Origin: DASQHW01 sp963837155
Lineage (GTDB): Bacteria > Actinomycetota > Acidimicrobiia > IMCC26256 > PALSA-610
DNA: 64,000 bases
Assembly (NCBI GenBank): GCA_963837155.1
Contig: CAWIMB010000002.1
Span: forward strand, 2,046,001-2,110,000
Direction of reading: 5' to 3'
The position numbers and the translations under genes are program-made. The notes beneath the pieces were generated by a model. The model did no database searches, was not told the DNA's origin, and saw nothing but the letters and a program-made list of their open reading frames with translations. Below are positions 39,944-50,596 of the stretch, in pieces (the stretch's first letter is position 1; the number at the start of each line of letters is the position of its first letter).

Positions 39944-41010
39944 CAGTGCTCCAGGACTCCCTCGACGTGTAACTGGACTTTGACATCCGGATAGATCCGC
40001 AGCATCAAGACGGTGGGGGACTCCACCGCGAAGTCGCGGATGTCGAACGCCTGCTCGCCGGTGACGACGATCTCGTGCTCGGACGGACACGAGGCGGTAA
40101 CCGTGCCTTCGATCGGGCGGGTGACCCCGTGGAAGGTGAGCTCCCCGGCCAGGCGGTACCGCTCGTTGGTGCCGATCGGCGTCGCTGTCGCGCAGCTCGA
40201 TCACCGACGTCGGGAAGCGGCGGGCGTCGATACGGCGCAACAGCTCGGCGTCATAAAGGCTGTTGCCCGAGCGCAAGCCGTCGACCGCGATCTCGAGACG
40301 CGCCGCGGGCGGGTCGTCGAAGCAGATCGCGCCGTCGAGGAGCGTTGCCTCGATCGATCCCTCGATGCCGATCCCGCCGAAGGCCAGCGGCCCGCACGCT
40401 CGAGCGCACGTCAATGAGGATCACCGACCGCTCGCCGTTCACGCGAAAGACGCGGCGCTCCGGGCGTGGTGGTTCGACGTGTTCTTCGTGTGCATCGGTG
40501 TCGACGACGGCGAAGCGGCGGACGTCGGCGCGGGGCGTGCGCAGCGGCGCGGTCGGGCCCGGTGCCACCGGCGACCAGGAGGAGCCGACCGAGCTTGCGA
40601 AGCCGCCTTCGAGCGCGGCCAGCGCGGCGTCGGTGGTGCCGGTCGCGTGGTAGCGGCGCAGCACATTGTCGAGCCGGTCGCGCTCCTCTTTGATCACAAC
40701 CATCCAGCTGCGCAGGATGCGCTCGCCGCGCGGTGAGGCCGTAGACGCGGCGTTCGTGTCCGGCTTTCGGTGCTTCGGCCCACGACTCGACCAGGCCGTC
40801 GGCTTCGAGATGGGCGAGCGCGCGGTACACGCTCGGCCGGTCGACCGCGCCGAACCGAAACGACGACAGATCCTTCATGAGGCTGTAGCCGTGGCTGGGA
40901 TGCTCGGACAACAGCAGGAGAATCGCGGGGAGCAGGAAGCGACGCGGCGGCGCGAGCTCGAACTTGGAGTGCCGGTGCTCGGCACCAGTCGTGCTCGCTC
41001 CCTCGTCCAC
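39943..41010 (-). CDS. PadR-type regulator fused to a YceI domain (three frameshifts)
   Basis: GTG 41010 is preceded by GAGGAGG. Residues about 15-95 are a PadR winged helix (FLLPAILLLLSEHPSHGYSLMKDL, in part; PSVYRALAHLEADGLV; VYGLTA, GERILRSWMVVIKEERDRL). A linker follows. Residues about 170-355 are YceI (LAFGGIGIEGSIEATLLDG, RSGNSLYDAELLRRIDARRFP, LAGELTFHGVTRPIEG, QAFDIRDFAVESPTVL). Three single-base insertions near 40728, 40395 and 40190 separate the parts, and no stop-start junction is seen between the domains. PadR proteins are ligand-responsive repressors; YceI could sense a lipid. About 355 aa in total. Confidence 0.68.
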
Positions 41011-41195
41011 GGGCTGGCCTCCTCGGCGGACCGACGCCCCGCGAGGGGCAACCGGCCCACCCCACGTCACCCTTCGTAGTGCTCATGCCCGGACTCGTCA
41101 ACCGACCGTGACCGTCGTGACGGTATTTCCGGTGGAGTCCGAAGCGACGCTGCCCCCACGGTCGATGGGAGAGGAACGAGTCTGGAGTCAGCGCA

Positions 41196-41369
41196 ATGCA
41201 GGAACGGTCAGTCAGCCGGTTCTATTGGTGCCCCACGTGCGACGTCTACGGCCGCGGCAGCGAATGCTGGGGCTGCGACTCAACCGACGTCGAGTGGAAC
41301 TACGTGCCCCGCGAGAAGATCCCTACGAGCGGCGGCACCAATGCCCTCGTGAAGGTCACGAGGGCCTGA
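41196..41369 (+). CDS. Small zinc-ribbon protein (57 aa)
   Basis: ATG with GGAG 10 bases upstream. Two cysteine pairs, CPTC and CWGC, 12 residues apart, form a probable zinc ribbon. The tail is PREKIPTSGGTNALVKVTRA. It lies divergent from the PadR-YceI gene, and its last 14 bases overlap the end of the minus-strand glycosyltransferase gene. Function unknown; a nucleic-acid- or protein-binding adaptor is a guess. Confidence 0.6.
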   Translation: MQERSVSRFYWCPTCDVYGRGSECWGCDSTDVEWNYVPREKIPTSGGTNALVKVTRA

Positions 41370-42486
41370 GCGCGACGTACGTTTCATCGAGGCGAGACAC
41401 CGCGTTGCTCATGTCGAAGATTCGACCGCGCTCGACCGCTGCCTCACTCATGCGCGCTCGCTGGTGAGGATCCTTGGCGAGTCGAAGGATCGCATCTGCG
41501 AGTTCGTGTGGGTTCCCCGTGTCCACGAGCAGGCCCTCGATCCCGTCGCGTACCGCATCGGTAATACCGCCGACGCGGGTCGCGACGACGGGTAGACCGA
41601 CCGCGAGCGCTTCCATCAACGCGATGGGATAGCCCTCATACCGCGAGGCGAGAGCAAAGATGTCGCTCGCCGCGAGGAGTCGGACCGCGTCGGCGCGGTA
41701 GCCGAGGAAGCGAAATCGGTCGCCGAGGCCGAGCGCGGCGTGCTGTTCCTTGAGTTGCTTTTCGAGTTGACCTTGCCCGACTGCGAAGAACCGCACGTGC
41801 TCGTCGATATCGGCTACCTGACGGGCCGCGACAAGTAGGTCTGAGTGACACTTCTCCTTGCGAAGATTAGCAATCGTCATGACGGCGACATCACCATCAT
41901 CGAGACCGAATTCGGTTCGGGCGGCGGCTCGCTCACCTCGCGCCTCGATCGCGTCGATCGCGTGAGCGGAGAAGACGCCGTGCACCAGCACCTCCACGTC
42001 CTTGCGTAAAAAGCCGGGGATGGATCTGCGGGTGTCCTCGGATACGGTGAACCACGCGTCGCCGAGCCGGAACACGGCCGCGTTCGCGACCCGTGTGGGG
42101 AGCGAGAAGCGCCGCCAGGCATTGTGTTCCGTCGAAACGACGGCAGGACGATGGTCTCGACTGAGAGTACGCACGACAATCCGTGCGATCGCCGCAACAT
42201 ACGGCGAGTGGACGTGAATGACGTCGTACTCACGGGCAACGAGAAGCCGGCGGAGCCGTACGGCCCAGCGGAGATCCCCCTCTTTCGGTGCCTCGAGGCA
42301 ATGGGTGACGATCCCTGCCGCGTGGAGCTTCGGAATGAGCGCGTCCTTCCATGGCAGCAGGTATGCCACTTCGATCGAGACGCGTGAGTGGTCGCTCAGC
42401 ATCGTCTGCCAGAGCAGGAGCTGTTCGACGCCGCCCACGCCCATCCCCTTCGCGAGCGCGAGCACACGGACTGGGCGTGCGGTCAT
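41356..42486 (-). CDS. Family 4 glycosyltransferase
   Basis: Intact, 376 aa. GT-B fold: N-terminal GMGVGGVEQLLLWQT, middle DVIHVHSPYVAAIAR, and the C-terminal donor site ALASRYEGYPIALMEALAVGLPVVATRVGG with the conserved ExxxxxxxE. It transfers a sugar from a nucleotide donor in exopolysaccharide assembly. It is the last gene of the operon; its ATG overlaps the stop of the nucleotide-sugar dehydrogenase gene (ATGA). Confidence 0.9.
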   Translation of the reverse strand: MTARPVRVLALAKGMGVGGVEQLLLWQTMLSDHSRVSIEVAYLLPWKDALIPKLHAAGIVTHCLEAPKEGDLRWAVRLRRLLVAREYDVIHVHSPYVAAIARIVVRTLSRDHRPAVVSTEHNAWRRFSLPTRVANAAVFRLGDAWFTVSEDTRRSIPGFLRKDVEVLVHGVFSAHAIDAIEARGERAAARTEFGLDDGDVAVMTIANLRKEKCHSDLLVAARQVADIDEHVRFFAVGQGQLEKQLKEQHAALGLGDRFRFLGYRADAVRLLAASDIFALASRYEGYPIALMEALAVGLPVVATRVGGITDAVRDGIEGLLVDTGNPHELADAILRLAKDPHQRARMSEAAVERGRIFDMSNAVSRLDETYVALRPS

Positions 42487-43787
42487 AGGCGCTCACCGTG
42501 GAAGTTGCCGGAATGCAACCGGGCGCGTGTGTCGAGGACCAGCTGAGAATGACTCGCAATATCGTCATACGGGAGGTCGGGATGGTCGACGAGAAGTACG
42601 ACGAGGTCCACGTCTCCGAGTTCGTCACGACTGCATTCGACGCGCGTGACAGGAACGCCGAGGTCGGCGTCCGCGGGGACGTAAGGGTCGTGCACGCGGA
42701 GCTCGGCGCCGAGCAAATGGAGCCGTTGTGCGATAGTCGTCGCCGGCGACTCCCGCCAGTCGGAAGTTCCGGGCTTGTACGCGAGGCCGAGCAGCAAGAT
42801 GTGCGACCCTTTGACCGCACGTGCCTCCTCGTTCAAGAGCGTGATAATCCGGCTTACGACGTAATCTGGCATTCCGCGGTTGACTTCGTTCGCGAGCTCG
42901 ACGAACCGGAATGGGTGCCCAAGCCGTTGTTCAACTTGCCATGCGAGATAGGACGGGTCGATCGGAAGGCAGTGTCCGCCGACACCGGGCCCGGGATTGA
43001 AGCGCATGAACCCGTACGGTTTCGTCGCAGCAGCGTCGATCGCCGACCAGATGTCGACTCCGAGGTCGCGTGCGAACATTGCGAGCTCATTCACGAGCGC
43101 GATGTTGACGTGCCGGAAGGTGTTCTCGAGCAGCTTCACGAGTTCCGCTTCCGCTGTCGTGGCCACCGGTACGACCTTGTCAACGAGCGCGCCGTAGAAC
43201 GTCTCGATTACACGACGTGATTCGTCATTGCTTCCGGAGACCACTTTTGGCGTGTTGATCAGCGACCACGTCGGGTTTCCAGGGTCGATGCGTTCGGGGG
43301 AGTAGCCGAGAAAGAAATCCTCACCAGCGCGGAGACCGAAGATTTCGAGGAGCGGACGGAGCAACTCTTCAGTGGTGCCGGGATACGTCGTCGACTCGAG
43401 GATGACGGTCGCGCCCCTCTCAAGGCGTGGCGCAAGGTCGGACGCCGCAGACTCGATGAACGAGAGATCGGGCACGCCCTCACGCAGCGGGGTCGGGACG
43501 CTGATCACGGCCACGTCGAAGGCGCGAAGGTCAAGCGGATCCCGGGTCGGCCAATAGCCCGCGTCGAGAGCCGCCTTGAGCTGTTCGTCGCGCACGTCCT
43601 CGACGTGTGACCGCCCGGCGCGGAGTCCGGCCGTGCGCGTGGCATTGGTGTCGTATCCCACGACGGAGAATCCCACCTCCGCGGCGCGCATTGCCAGAGG
43701 AAGGCCAACGTACCCCTGGCCGACAATCACGACCTTCGCCGTGCGTTCGTCGATACGCCGGAGCGCGTGTTGCAGCGCGTCGGTCAT
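42483..43787 (-). CDS. Nucleotide-sugar 6-dehydrogenase (UDP-GlcNAc/UDP-ManNAc dehydrogenase-like, WbpA/WecC type)
   Basis: Intact, 434 aa. NAD-binding motif VVIVGQGYVGLPLA, IISVPTP-like VAVISVPTPL, ESTTYPGTTEE, FLGYSPERIDPGN, KLLENTFRHVNIALVNE with the active lysine, and FNPGPGVGGHCLPIDP with the catalytic cysteine. These enzymes oxidise the C6 hydroxyl of a UDP-sugar to the uronic acid in two NAD-dependent steps. The sequence resembles the UDP-N-acetylhexosamine branch more than UDP-glucose dehydrogenase, but substrate is inferred. Confidence 0.9.
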   Translation of the reverse strand: MTDALQHALRRIDERTAKVVIVGQGYVGLPLAMRAAEVGFSVVGYDTNATRTAGLRAGRSHVEDVRDEQLKAALDAGYWPTRDPLDLRAFDVAVISVPTPLREGVPDLSFIESAASDLAPRLERGATVILESTTYPGTTEELLRPLLEIFGLRAGEDFFLGYSPERIDPGNPTWSLINTPKVVSGSNDESRRVIETFYGALVDKVVPVATTAEAELVKLLENTFRHVNIALVNELAMFARDLGVDIWSAIDAAATKPYGFMRFNPGPGVGGHCLPIDPSYLAWQVEQRLGHPFRFVELANEVNRGMPDYVVSRIITLLNEEARAVKGSHILLLGLAYKPGTSDWRESPATTIAQRLHLLGAELRVHDPYVPADADLGVPVTRVECSRDELGDVDLVVLLVDHPDLPYDDIASHSQLVLDTRARLHSGNFHGERL

Positions 43788-43790
43788 TCG

Positions 43791-44696
43791 CTACCTCTTC
43801 GGAAACGCGGTGGCCTGGCCGCCTGGGAATGAGAAGCACAATAAGATCACCAGCACCGACCCGGCGAGCGCGAGGCCGGCGGCTGCGACGATCACCGCCG
43901 CGGGGAGCGAGGTGCGCAGCCCGGCAACGCGCGCGGAGATGGCAATACACGCGGCATGCATCGCGAGCATGACGATCGCGGGAGTGCTTTCGATGCGGCG
44001 ACGCACGATGCGCAGGGTACGGGCCGCCGGCACAACGAGGAAAAGTCCGAGCGCGCCAGCACCTGCGATGATCGACGATGGTCGTCCGACACCGCCGATT
44101 GCGGCTGCCCAGGCAAGCAATCCCGCCACGGCGAAGGCGCCCGCAGTACCGATGTGCGCGAGTCGAGCAGGCCACCCGACAACCACGAGCGGAGGCGCCG
44201 CGCCGAGGAACACGAGCGGACGCTCCGTGTCGGGCACGGCAACCCACACCGCAGCGACACTCAACGCGAGCAGGACGGGGCCGACGCAGTGCCCGTCGTC
44301 CCGATCGAACGTAGCGATGGCCGCGCCGCCGACGACGGTCGTCATCGCGACGAACCCCGCGGACCAGCCGGGCGCCGTCGGCGCGCTGCGTCCGAGCAGA
44401 AGCGCGCCGGGGATGCACCCGACAACCCCGACTGCGACTCGATGACGGGGGAAGAATTCGGCGAACAAGCCTCCCCCGAGCAGTGCAGCGCTCCCGATGA
44501 GGACGTCGTCCGGAAGGCCGATCGACGCGTTGAGGCCGGCGAGGATCGCGGCCACGACAGCCAGGCCAGCAATCGGAAGGGGTTTGCCGGTGCGGGCGCG
44601 TGCCAACCCACCAAGAGCTGCGCAGGCAACCGCCGCGATGACACCGAACCGCAAGCCGGCTCGGAACTCGTCACGCCGCAGTACCTCGTGTGCCAT
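43791..44696 (-). CDS. Polytopic membrane protein of exopolysaccharide operon
   Basis: About 301 aa with roughly nine or ten hydrophobic segments (FGVIAAVACAALGG, IAGLAVVAAILAGL, LVFLGAAPPLVVVGW, AVIVAAAGLALAGSVLVILL). A DD-containing loop lies after the first pairs (FDRDDGHCVGP). The layout and the DDGHC loop loosely recall the MraY/WecA phosphosugar transferase family, but key motifs are not convincing. It starts 23 bases after the deacetylase gene and ends 3 bases before the next ATG. Confidence 0.7.
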   Translation of the reverse strand: MAHEVLRRDEFRAGLRFGVIAAVACAALGGLARARTGKPLPIAGLAVVAAILAGLNASIGLPDDVLIGSAALLGGGLFAEFFPRHRVAVGVVGCIPGALLLGRSAPTAPGWSAGFVAMTTVVGGAAIATFDRDDGHCVGPVLLALSVAAVWVAVPDTERPLVFLGAAPPLVVVGWPARLAHIGTAGAFAVAGLLAWAAAIGGVGRPSSIIAGAGALGLFLVVPAARTLRIVRRRIESTPAIVMLAMHAACIAISARVAGLRTSLPAAVIVAAAGLALAGSVLVILLCFSFPGGQATAFPKR

Positions 44697-44719
44697 GTCG
44701 AGGAGTGGCCGACCGGTAC

Positions 44720-45541
44720 TCACGCGGTCGCCGCGCGGTATCGCACACGGTTCGCGGTTCGACGGACGACATCTTCGAGGCGCATTCCGCCGCACGCCTT
44801 CTCGCGGAACCAGCGCATGCCGTCGCTTCGTTGAATCGGCGAACGATGCAACCGGAAGGGATCGGTACGGCCATAGGGATTGGACCGCGTTCCGGCGAGT
44901 GCAGCCGACGAAAAATGACGGCGCACGAGCGCGTCCGCATCGGGAGAAGGATCGACCGCCTTCGGATAGGCAAAGTGCCTCGCACCGACGCTGAGGCGAT
45001 CCTCGATGAGACGGCACGAGCGGGTGAGCTCCTCGGCGACGTCCGCTGGAGGCAGGCGGTCGAGCAACGCGTGGGTGTGCGTATGCGAGCCAACGGTCAC
45101 GAGACCCGTTGACACCGCGTCGGCAAGACCTGCCCACGAGACCGGTCGTCCGCCAGACGGGAACTCGAGGCGCCGCTCGATGAAGTCAGTGGCGACGTAG
45201 AACGTCGCGGACACGTGATAGCTGACGAGGATCGGAAGCACCTGGTCGATCCAGTCGGCAGTGCCGTCGTCGAAGGTGACAACGACAGGATCAACGGCGG
45301 GCGCGTCGAACGAGTGAAGCTTGCTGAGCGCATCGTCTATCGGCATGACTCGGCGAGTCGCCGCAAGCTCGCGCATCTGCGCTTCGAACATCGCCGTCGA
45401 CAGATCTACTTGTAGCGACGATTTACCCCCGACGCGGTGATAGATGAGTACCGACACCCCGCGCCGCCCTGCCTGCGCGCGATCGACCGCGCTTGATACG
45501 TGTTTCAGGGCTCGCAGACCGAGTTCTTTGCGAGGTATCAC
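44720..45541 (-). CDS. Polysaccharide deacetylase (NodB family)
   Basis: About 273 aa from GTG 45541, whose TGA overlap (GTGA) with the preceding gene supports this start over an upstream ATG. The NodB motifs are present: VVVTFDDGTADW with the catalytic and metal Asp pair, and VGSHTHTHALL with the metal histidines. HFAYPKAVDPS is the later substrate-groove segment. It removes N- or O-acetyl groups from sugar polymers. No signal peptide is visible, so it may act on precursors inside the cell or be exported differently. Confidence 0.88.
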   Translation of the reverse strand: MIPRKELGLRALKHVSSAVDRAQAGRRGVSVLIYHRVGGKSSLQVDLSTAMFEAQMRELAATRRVMPIDDALSKLHSFDAPAVDPVVVTFDDGTADWIDQVLPILVSYHVSATFYVATDFIERRLEFPSGGRPVSWAGLADAVSTGLVTVGSHTHTHALLDRLPPADVAEELTRSCRLIEDRLSVGARHFAYPKAVDPSPDADALVRRHFSSAALAGTRSNPYGRTDPFRLHRSPIQRSDGMRWFREKACGGMRLEDVVRRTANRVRYRAATA

Positions 45542-47346
45542 TGCGCGATCACCGTGCGCGTGAAACGAGGCTTGCTCGCGTGGCCGGGTTCGGTGATGCC
45601 GTGTCGCCGCAGCACCGCAGGAAGAGTACGCGCGACGATGCGCGCATCGAGCCCGATCGTCCAGTTGTCGACGTACCAAACATCCAACGCGAATCGCTGC
45701 CCCCACGATTGATCGTTTCTGCCGTGAAGTTGCGACCATCCCGTAATGCCCGGGCGCACGTCATGCCGGCGGCGCTGCGTCGCGTCATAGTGTTCGAGGT
45801 ACTCGACGAGCAGCGGTCGTGGCCCGACCAGGCTCATGTCGCCGCGAAGGACGTTCCAGAGTTCGGGGAGCTCGTCGAGGCTCGTCGTTCGCAACATGCG
45901 TCCGAAGATGGTGACGCGCTCTGCATCGGGGAGTTGCCCACCGTGAGCGTCAGCCGCGTCCCGCATGGTCCGGAACTTCAGAATCGTGAACAATCTTCCA
46001 TGACGGCCGGGACGCACCTGACGAAACAACACGGGGCGACCCATCGTGACGCGTACGCCGAACGCGATAACCGCCATCAGCGGGGCAGCGACGACCAGGA
46101 GGGTCGCCGAGCCGATGATGTCAACGGCGCGCTTCAGAGCACGAGCGAAAAGGCGTCGCCGCGGCCGTACGTGCCGGTCGCGCTCGGAGAGATGCTTTTG
46201 CTGCGCGATGTCGTCATACGTGGCGAGTACGAGGTCGACGACGCGACGTTCGTCGAAGGACCAGCGCGCAAGACGACCACTCGCATCCCCCATGTGCCGG
46301 CGCAACTCGGGATCGTCACCGAGGCGGCGGATCGCCTTGACCAGCGCCGAAGGATCGCGCGGAGGAACAACGAACCCGTTCTCACCGTCTTCGACGACCT
46401 CGCGGCACCCCCGGACGTCGGTCACCACCAAGGGCAACTGCATGGCGGCAGCCTCCATCGCGGCGACGGAAATCCTTCGCGATGCGACGGTAGGACGAAG
46501 ACGTCCATTGCCTGGTAGAGCGCCTCCACATCGGCGCGGTGCCCGAGGAATCGCACACCGTCGCGCTCGGCGGCGCGGCGTTCGGCACCGGAGAGGGCGT
46601 CGGGCTTCTCCGGATCCAGAGGCCCGACAACCACGAGCGCGTACTCGTCGCCGATCTCGCGCATGGCTTCGAAAAGCTCGGGATAGCCCTTCTCCGCAAC
46701 AAGGCGACCGACGATGCCGACGAGAATGTGCTGGTCGTCGAGGCCGAGTTCTCGCCGTATCCGATCGCGCGCGCCCCGTAGCCGGGGATGGTGCCAATCG
46801 AAGCGCGTCAGGTCGACGCCGTTGCCGAGCAGGCGTGACTTCGACCGATCGACAACCCGCAGCCGCCTGAGCAATGTGAGATCCTCGGGGTTTTGCACGA
46901 GCTCGAAATCGGAGAAGCGAGCCGCGATCGCTTCGAGCGCGTAGATGCCGAGCCGCTTCCGCAAGGGATCGTCAGCGGTGGCGTACAGGCCGTGCTGGGT
47001 GTTGATGATCACCGGCACACCTGCGAGCCGCCCGACAATACGCCCGTATATGCCCGGCTTCGGGTTGTGTGTATGCAGCACATCCGGTCGCTCGCTCCGA
47101 AGCACCCGCCAGAGTTGCATCGCCGAGCGAATATCCGACAGTGGGTCGGCGCCAGCGCGTCGACGCGGCGAGCGCTCGGTGACGTATCCCTATGGCCGCC
47201 AGATCCGGCACGTGGGGGCCGGGCGCACTGATCGCGAGGACATCGTGTCCCGCCGCGACGGCCGCGCGCAGCTGGCCCCAGAGCAGGTAGCGCATGCTGA
47301 GATCGACCGTCGTCAGGTGCGCGATCCGCAAGCGGGTGGCGCTCAT
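45538..47346 (-). CDS. Fusion of GT4 glycosyltransferase and initiating sugar-phosphate transferase (two frameshifts)
   Basis: About 602 aa. Residues 1-375 are a GT4 enzyme (LRIAHLTTVDLSMRYLL, DVLHTHNPKPGIYGR, GIVGRLVAEKGYPEL, FVLPSHREGFP, then AAMEAAAMQLPLVVTDVRG). Residues about 395-600 are a bacterial sugar transferase: one membrane helix (AVDIIGSATLLVVAAPLMAVIAF, in part), GRPVLFRQVRPG, LKFRTM, SLDELPELWNVLRGDMSLVGPRPL and PGITGWSQL. The two parts are joined in one uninterrupted frame. Frame changes near 47170 and 46485 are inside the GT4 part. It would start the glycan on the lipid carrier and perhaps add the second sugar. ATG overlaps the capD stop. Confidence 0.82.
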
Positions 47347-49221
47347 CCGTCGAGCGCTCGTAACCCCGCGAGAGTCGCTACCGCAGCGCGCGCATCGATC
47401 GTGCACAACTCGGCGAGCTGTCGACGCACGACATCATCCGGAGAGCGTGCATCGACATCACGCACGAACGCAGGGTCGAGAGGTGGCGCGTCTACGTAGC
47501 GGATCATCGGATGTGTGCTCGGCCTCCCGACCTCGTCGATGCCAAAGAGTTCTTCGTGCAATTTCTCTCCACGGCGGAGACCCGTGAACTGGATGTCGAT
47601 TGGACGGCTCGAGCTCTCTGCCAATCGCCGCGCAACCTCCGCGATCTTCACTGGTTCGCCCATGTCGAGCACGAGCACCTGCGCATCGCGGCCAAGGCCT
47701 GTCGCTTCGATCACCAGTTGCACGGCTTCCTCAATCGTCATGAAGAACCGGGTCACATCCGGATGTGTCACGGTGAGCGGTACACCCTGCGCGAGTTGTT
47801 CGCGGAACGTCGTGAGGACCGATCCCCGGCTCCCCAGCACGTTTCCGAAACGCACCGACATGAACGTGCCGCTCGAACGCAACGCCACCCACGACGGTCA
47901 GTCGCTCTGCGATCCGTTTCGAGTATCCCAGTGCACTGCACGGGTTCGCAGCCTTATCGGTCGAGATATTGACGAATCGCTCGACATTCACGTTCGCGGC
48001 TGCTTCGAGAATCGAGAGCGTTCCCCACACGTTGCTCTTGAGCGCTTCGCCCGGATGCAACTCCAATAGTGGAAGGTGCTTCAGCGCAGCCGCGTGAAAG
48101 ACGACTTCAGGACGTTCGTGTTCGAACAGGCTCCAAACGCGATCTCGATCGCGAATATCGAGCAGGACGAGATCGTCGCTGTCGAGCAATGCTCGCCCGG
48201 CGATCGAAAGCTGTACCGCATGCAGCGCGGATTCGTCGCGGTCGACCATAGTCAAGCGGCCGGGGACGTACGTCGCGATCTGGCGGCAGAGTTCTGCGCC
48301 AATGGATCCGCCGGCACCTGTCACGAGTACACGCCGCCCACCGATGGAGCTCGCCGCGGCACGTAGATCGATGTCGACCTGATGACGCCCGAGGAGATCG
48401 GTCTCGTTGGGCGGTCGGATGTCGACGACGCGCACCTGGCCGCCGAGGAGCTCATTCACGGACGGAAGGACTCGTACGTCGAGTCGTGCGCTCGCCGCTT
48501 GCTTCGCGAGCTCTCGCACAAGCTTCGCACTCGCACTCGGCACTGCGACCACAAGCAGCTTCGCCTCGAAGCGCTCGGCGACCTCCGCGAGTGTCCGCCG
48601 GTCGCCGGCAACCGGAATGCCCATCACAGCGAGTCGCTGTTTTGCCGGATCGTCATCAAGCAGGGCGACTGGCAGGTACCGCGCGTTCGGGTCGCGCAAC
48701 ATCGCGCGCACCATCCGCTGTCCACCATCACCGGCACCGAACACCAATACACGCTCGAGCGTCGTGGAGTCGCGAACAAGTGCATCGCGCTGCAAGCGCC
48801 ACGCGTAGCGGATACCGCCCATGAGCAGAAAGCTCAGTAAGGTGCCGCCGACAATCGCGCTCCTTGGCGCTGCGAGTGATTCGCCGAGCACGTTGACGAC
48901 GAACAGCAGCACGCCTGTCGCGAAGACCGCTCGCGCGAGCGTCGAAATCTCGTCGAAGCTTCCGTATACCTGGCCATCGCGATACAGCCGCGTCGCGTAA
49001 CCAATCAACCACTGTGCCGCGATCGCCACCGGTAGCAATGCAAACACCGAGAAGTCGCCCAACCGGCCCGGGTTGAAGTCGAGGCGCAACAGCGTCGCAA
49101 GGTAAAGACCCAATGCCCATGCTGCCGCATCGACAAGCGCACGCAAGCGACGCCCTGCCGCGACCTTCAACACGCGCGGGCGCAGGAGCATTTGGCGCAT
49201 CGACTTGTGTCGAACAATCAT
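47343..49221 (-). CDS. CapD/FlaA1-type nucleotide-sugar dehydratase/epimerase (frameshifted)
   Basis: About 625 aa. N-terminal membrane part of about four helices (ALVDAAAWALGLYLATLLRL, in part), a first Rossmann domain (VLVFGAGDGGQRMVRAML) and a C-terminal SDR domain (VLVTGAGGSIGAELCRQI, VVFHAAALKHLPLLE, VNISTDKAANP, SVRFGNVLGSRGSVL). A frame change near 47888 lies between YSKRIAERLTV and the rest. These enzymes make 4-keto-6-deoxy UDP-sugars, substrates of DegT aminotransferases such as the upstream neighbour. The ATG at 49221 has AAGGGG upstream; 49257 is an alternative. Confidence 0.86.
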
Positions 49222-49372
49222 CCGCGCCCGCCCCTTCCCGAGTTGAAGGACAGTCATCCCACCGTGGCAGTCTTCCCGCAACCCGATCCGCCGCGTGCAT
49301 CCTGTCGCGAACGCACGAGCGCGACAAGGCGTAGCGGGCATGAAGTCTGAGGAACGCGCTCAGACGCCCGTC

Positions 49373-50596
49373 TCACGCAGGCGGCGGTCGCGCTTCGACG
49401 CGCATTTCTTCGCGCGTTAAATCGACGACCTGCTCGAACGACGCAAGTTCCGCGCGGGCAGAAGCGACATCATTGAGGACACTTACGACACGCGCGACGA
49501 CATCTTCCGTAAGTTGACGGTACAAAGGCAGACTGATCACGCGAGATGCCACCGTGTCTGTACACGGCAGGATTGTTGTTGTGTCTCGCACGCGTATCCG
49601 CGCTGTCGGTGCACCGGAGGATCGAAATAGTTCCGCGTGTCGACACCTTCGGCGCGGAGAGCGGCCGCGACGATGTCCCGCGAAACTCCGAACGCACTCG
49701 GATCGATCGAAACCGTGAAATCCTTCCACGTGGATTGGTCGGCCATTGGGACGTGTTGCGGGCTTATGCCGGGCAACGCCACGATCTGAGAGCGATAGTG
49801 GCCGGCCAAGTCACTTCGTGTCGCGAGATTGTCATCCAGGGCGGCGAGAGATTCAAGCGCTACCGCCCCGTGCAGTTCAGACATGCGCGCATTCAGACCT
49901 GCGAACTGCGTGTTGTAGTCGCCAGGGTTGCCGTAGTCGCGGCCCAGCCGGACCATCTCGGCGATGTCGTCACGATTCGTCGAAACCAGACCGCCTTCCC
50001 CGGCGACGAGCGGCTTCGTAGGCGAGAGGCTGAACACCTCAACGTCGCCGAATGTCCCGACCGGACGGGAGTGAGAGTGCGCACCGAAAGCGTGCGCGGC
50101 ATCAAATAGCACGGGGACATCGAGTTCCGCGCCAAGGGCGAGCACGTTGTCCACAGGCGCAGGAGCACCGAAGACGTGGGTCGCGAGGATCGCCGCGACA
50201 CCGTCGCGCGCGATGACGCGCATCGACGACGTCCAGCTGGAACATCGCCGAATCACACTCTGCGAAGCGACATTCGAGACCATTCCACGCGGCTGCGTGG
50301 GCCGACGCCGAGAACGTGAAACTTGGGAGCAACACCGATCCTTGAATGCACAGCGCGCGAATTGCAAGCATGAGACCGGCGGTGCACGACGAGACCGCGA
50401 CGACATGGCGCACACCGAGTCGTACAGCGCACACCTCTTCGAGCTCGCGTACCAGCGGTCCATTCGTCAGGATGCCGCGGTCGTAAGACGACACCAAACG
50501 ACGGGTGACACGCTCGAGCGGCGGCGCTGCGGGCCGCGCAAAGGCGACGGGATGCGCGAATGCCGGTTTTCCGCCGAGAAGTGCGAGTTGTCGCAC
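49373..50596 (-). CDS. DegT/DnrJ/EryC1-type sugar aminotransferase (two frameshifts)
   Basis: About 407 aa. GTG 50596 has GGAGA upstream. Features: LALLGGKPAF, YDRGILTNGPLVRELEE, VVAVSSCTAGLMLAIRAL, SFTFSASAHAAAW, LFDAAHAFGAH and FSLSPTKPLVAGEGG with the PLP lysine, then GRDYGNPGDYNTQFAGLNARMSE (in parts). Frame changes near 50240 and 49580 join three segments ending in LPLYRQLTEDVVARVV. It transfers an amino group to a keto-sugar nucleotide, probably the product of the CapD-type enzyme next door. It is the first gene of the seven-gene minus-strand operon. Confidence 0.85.
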
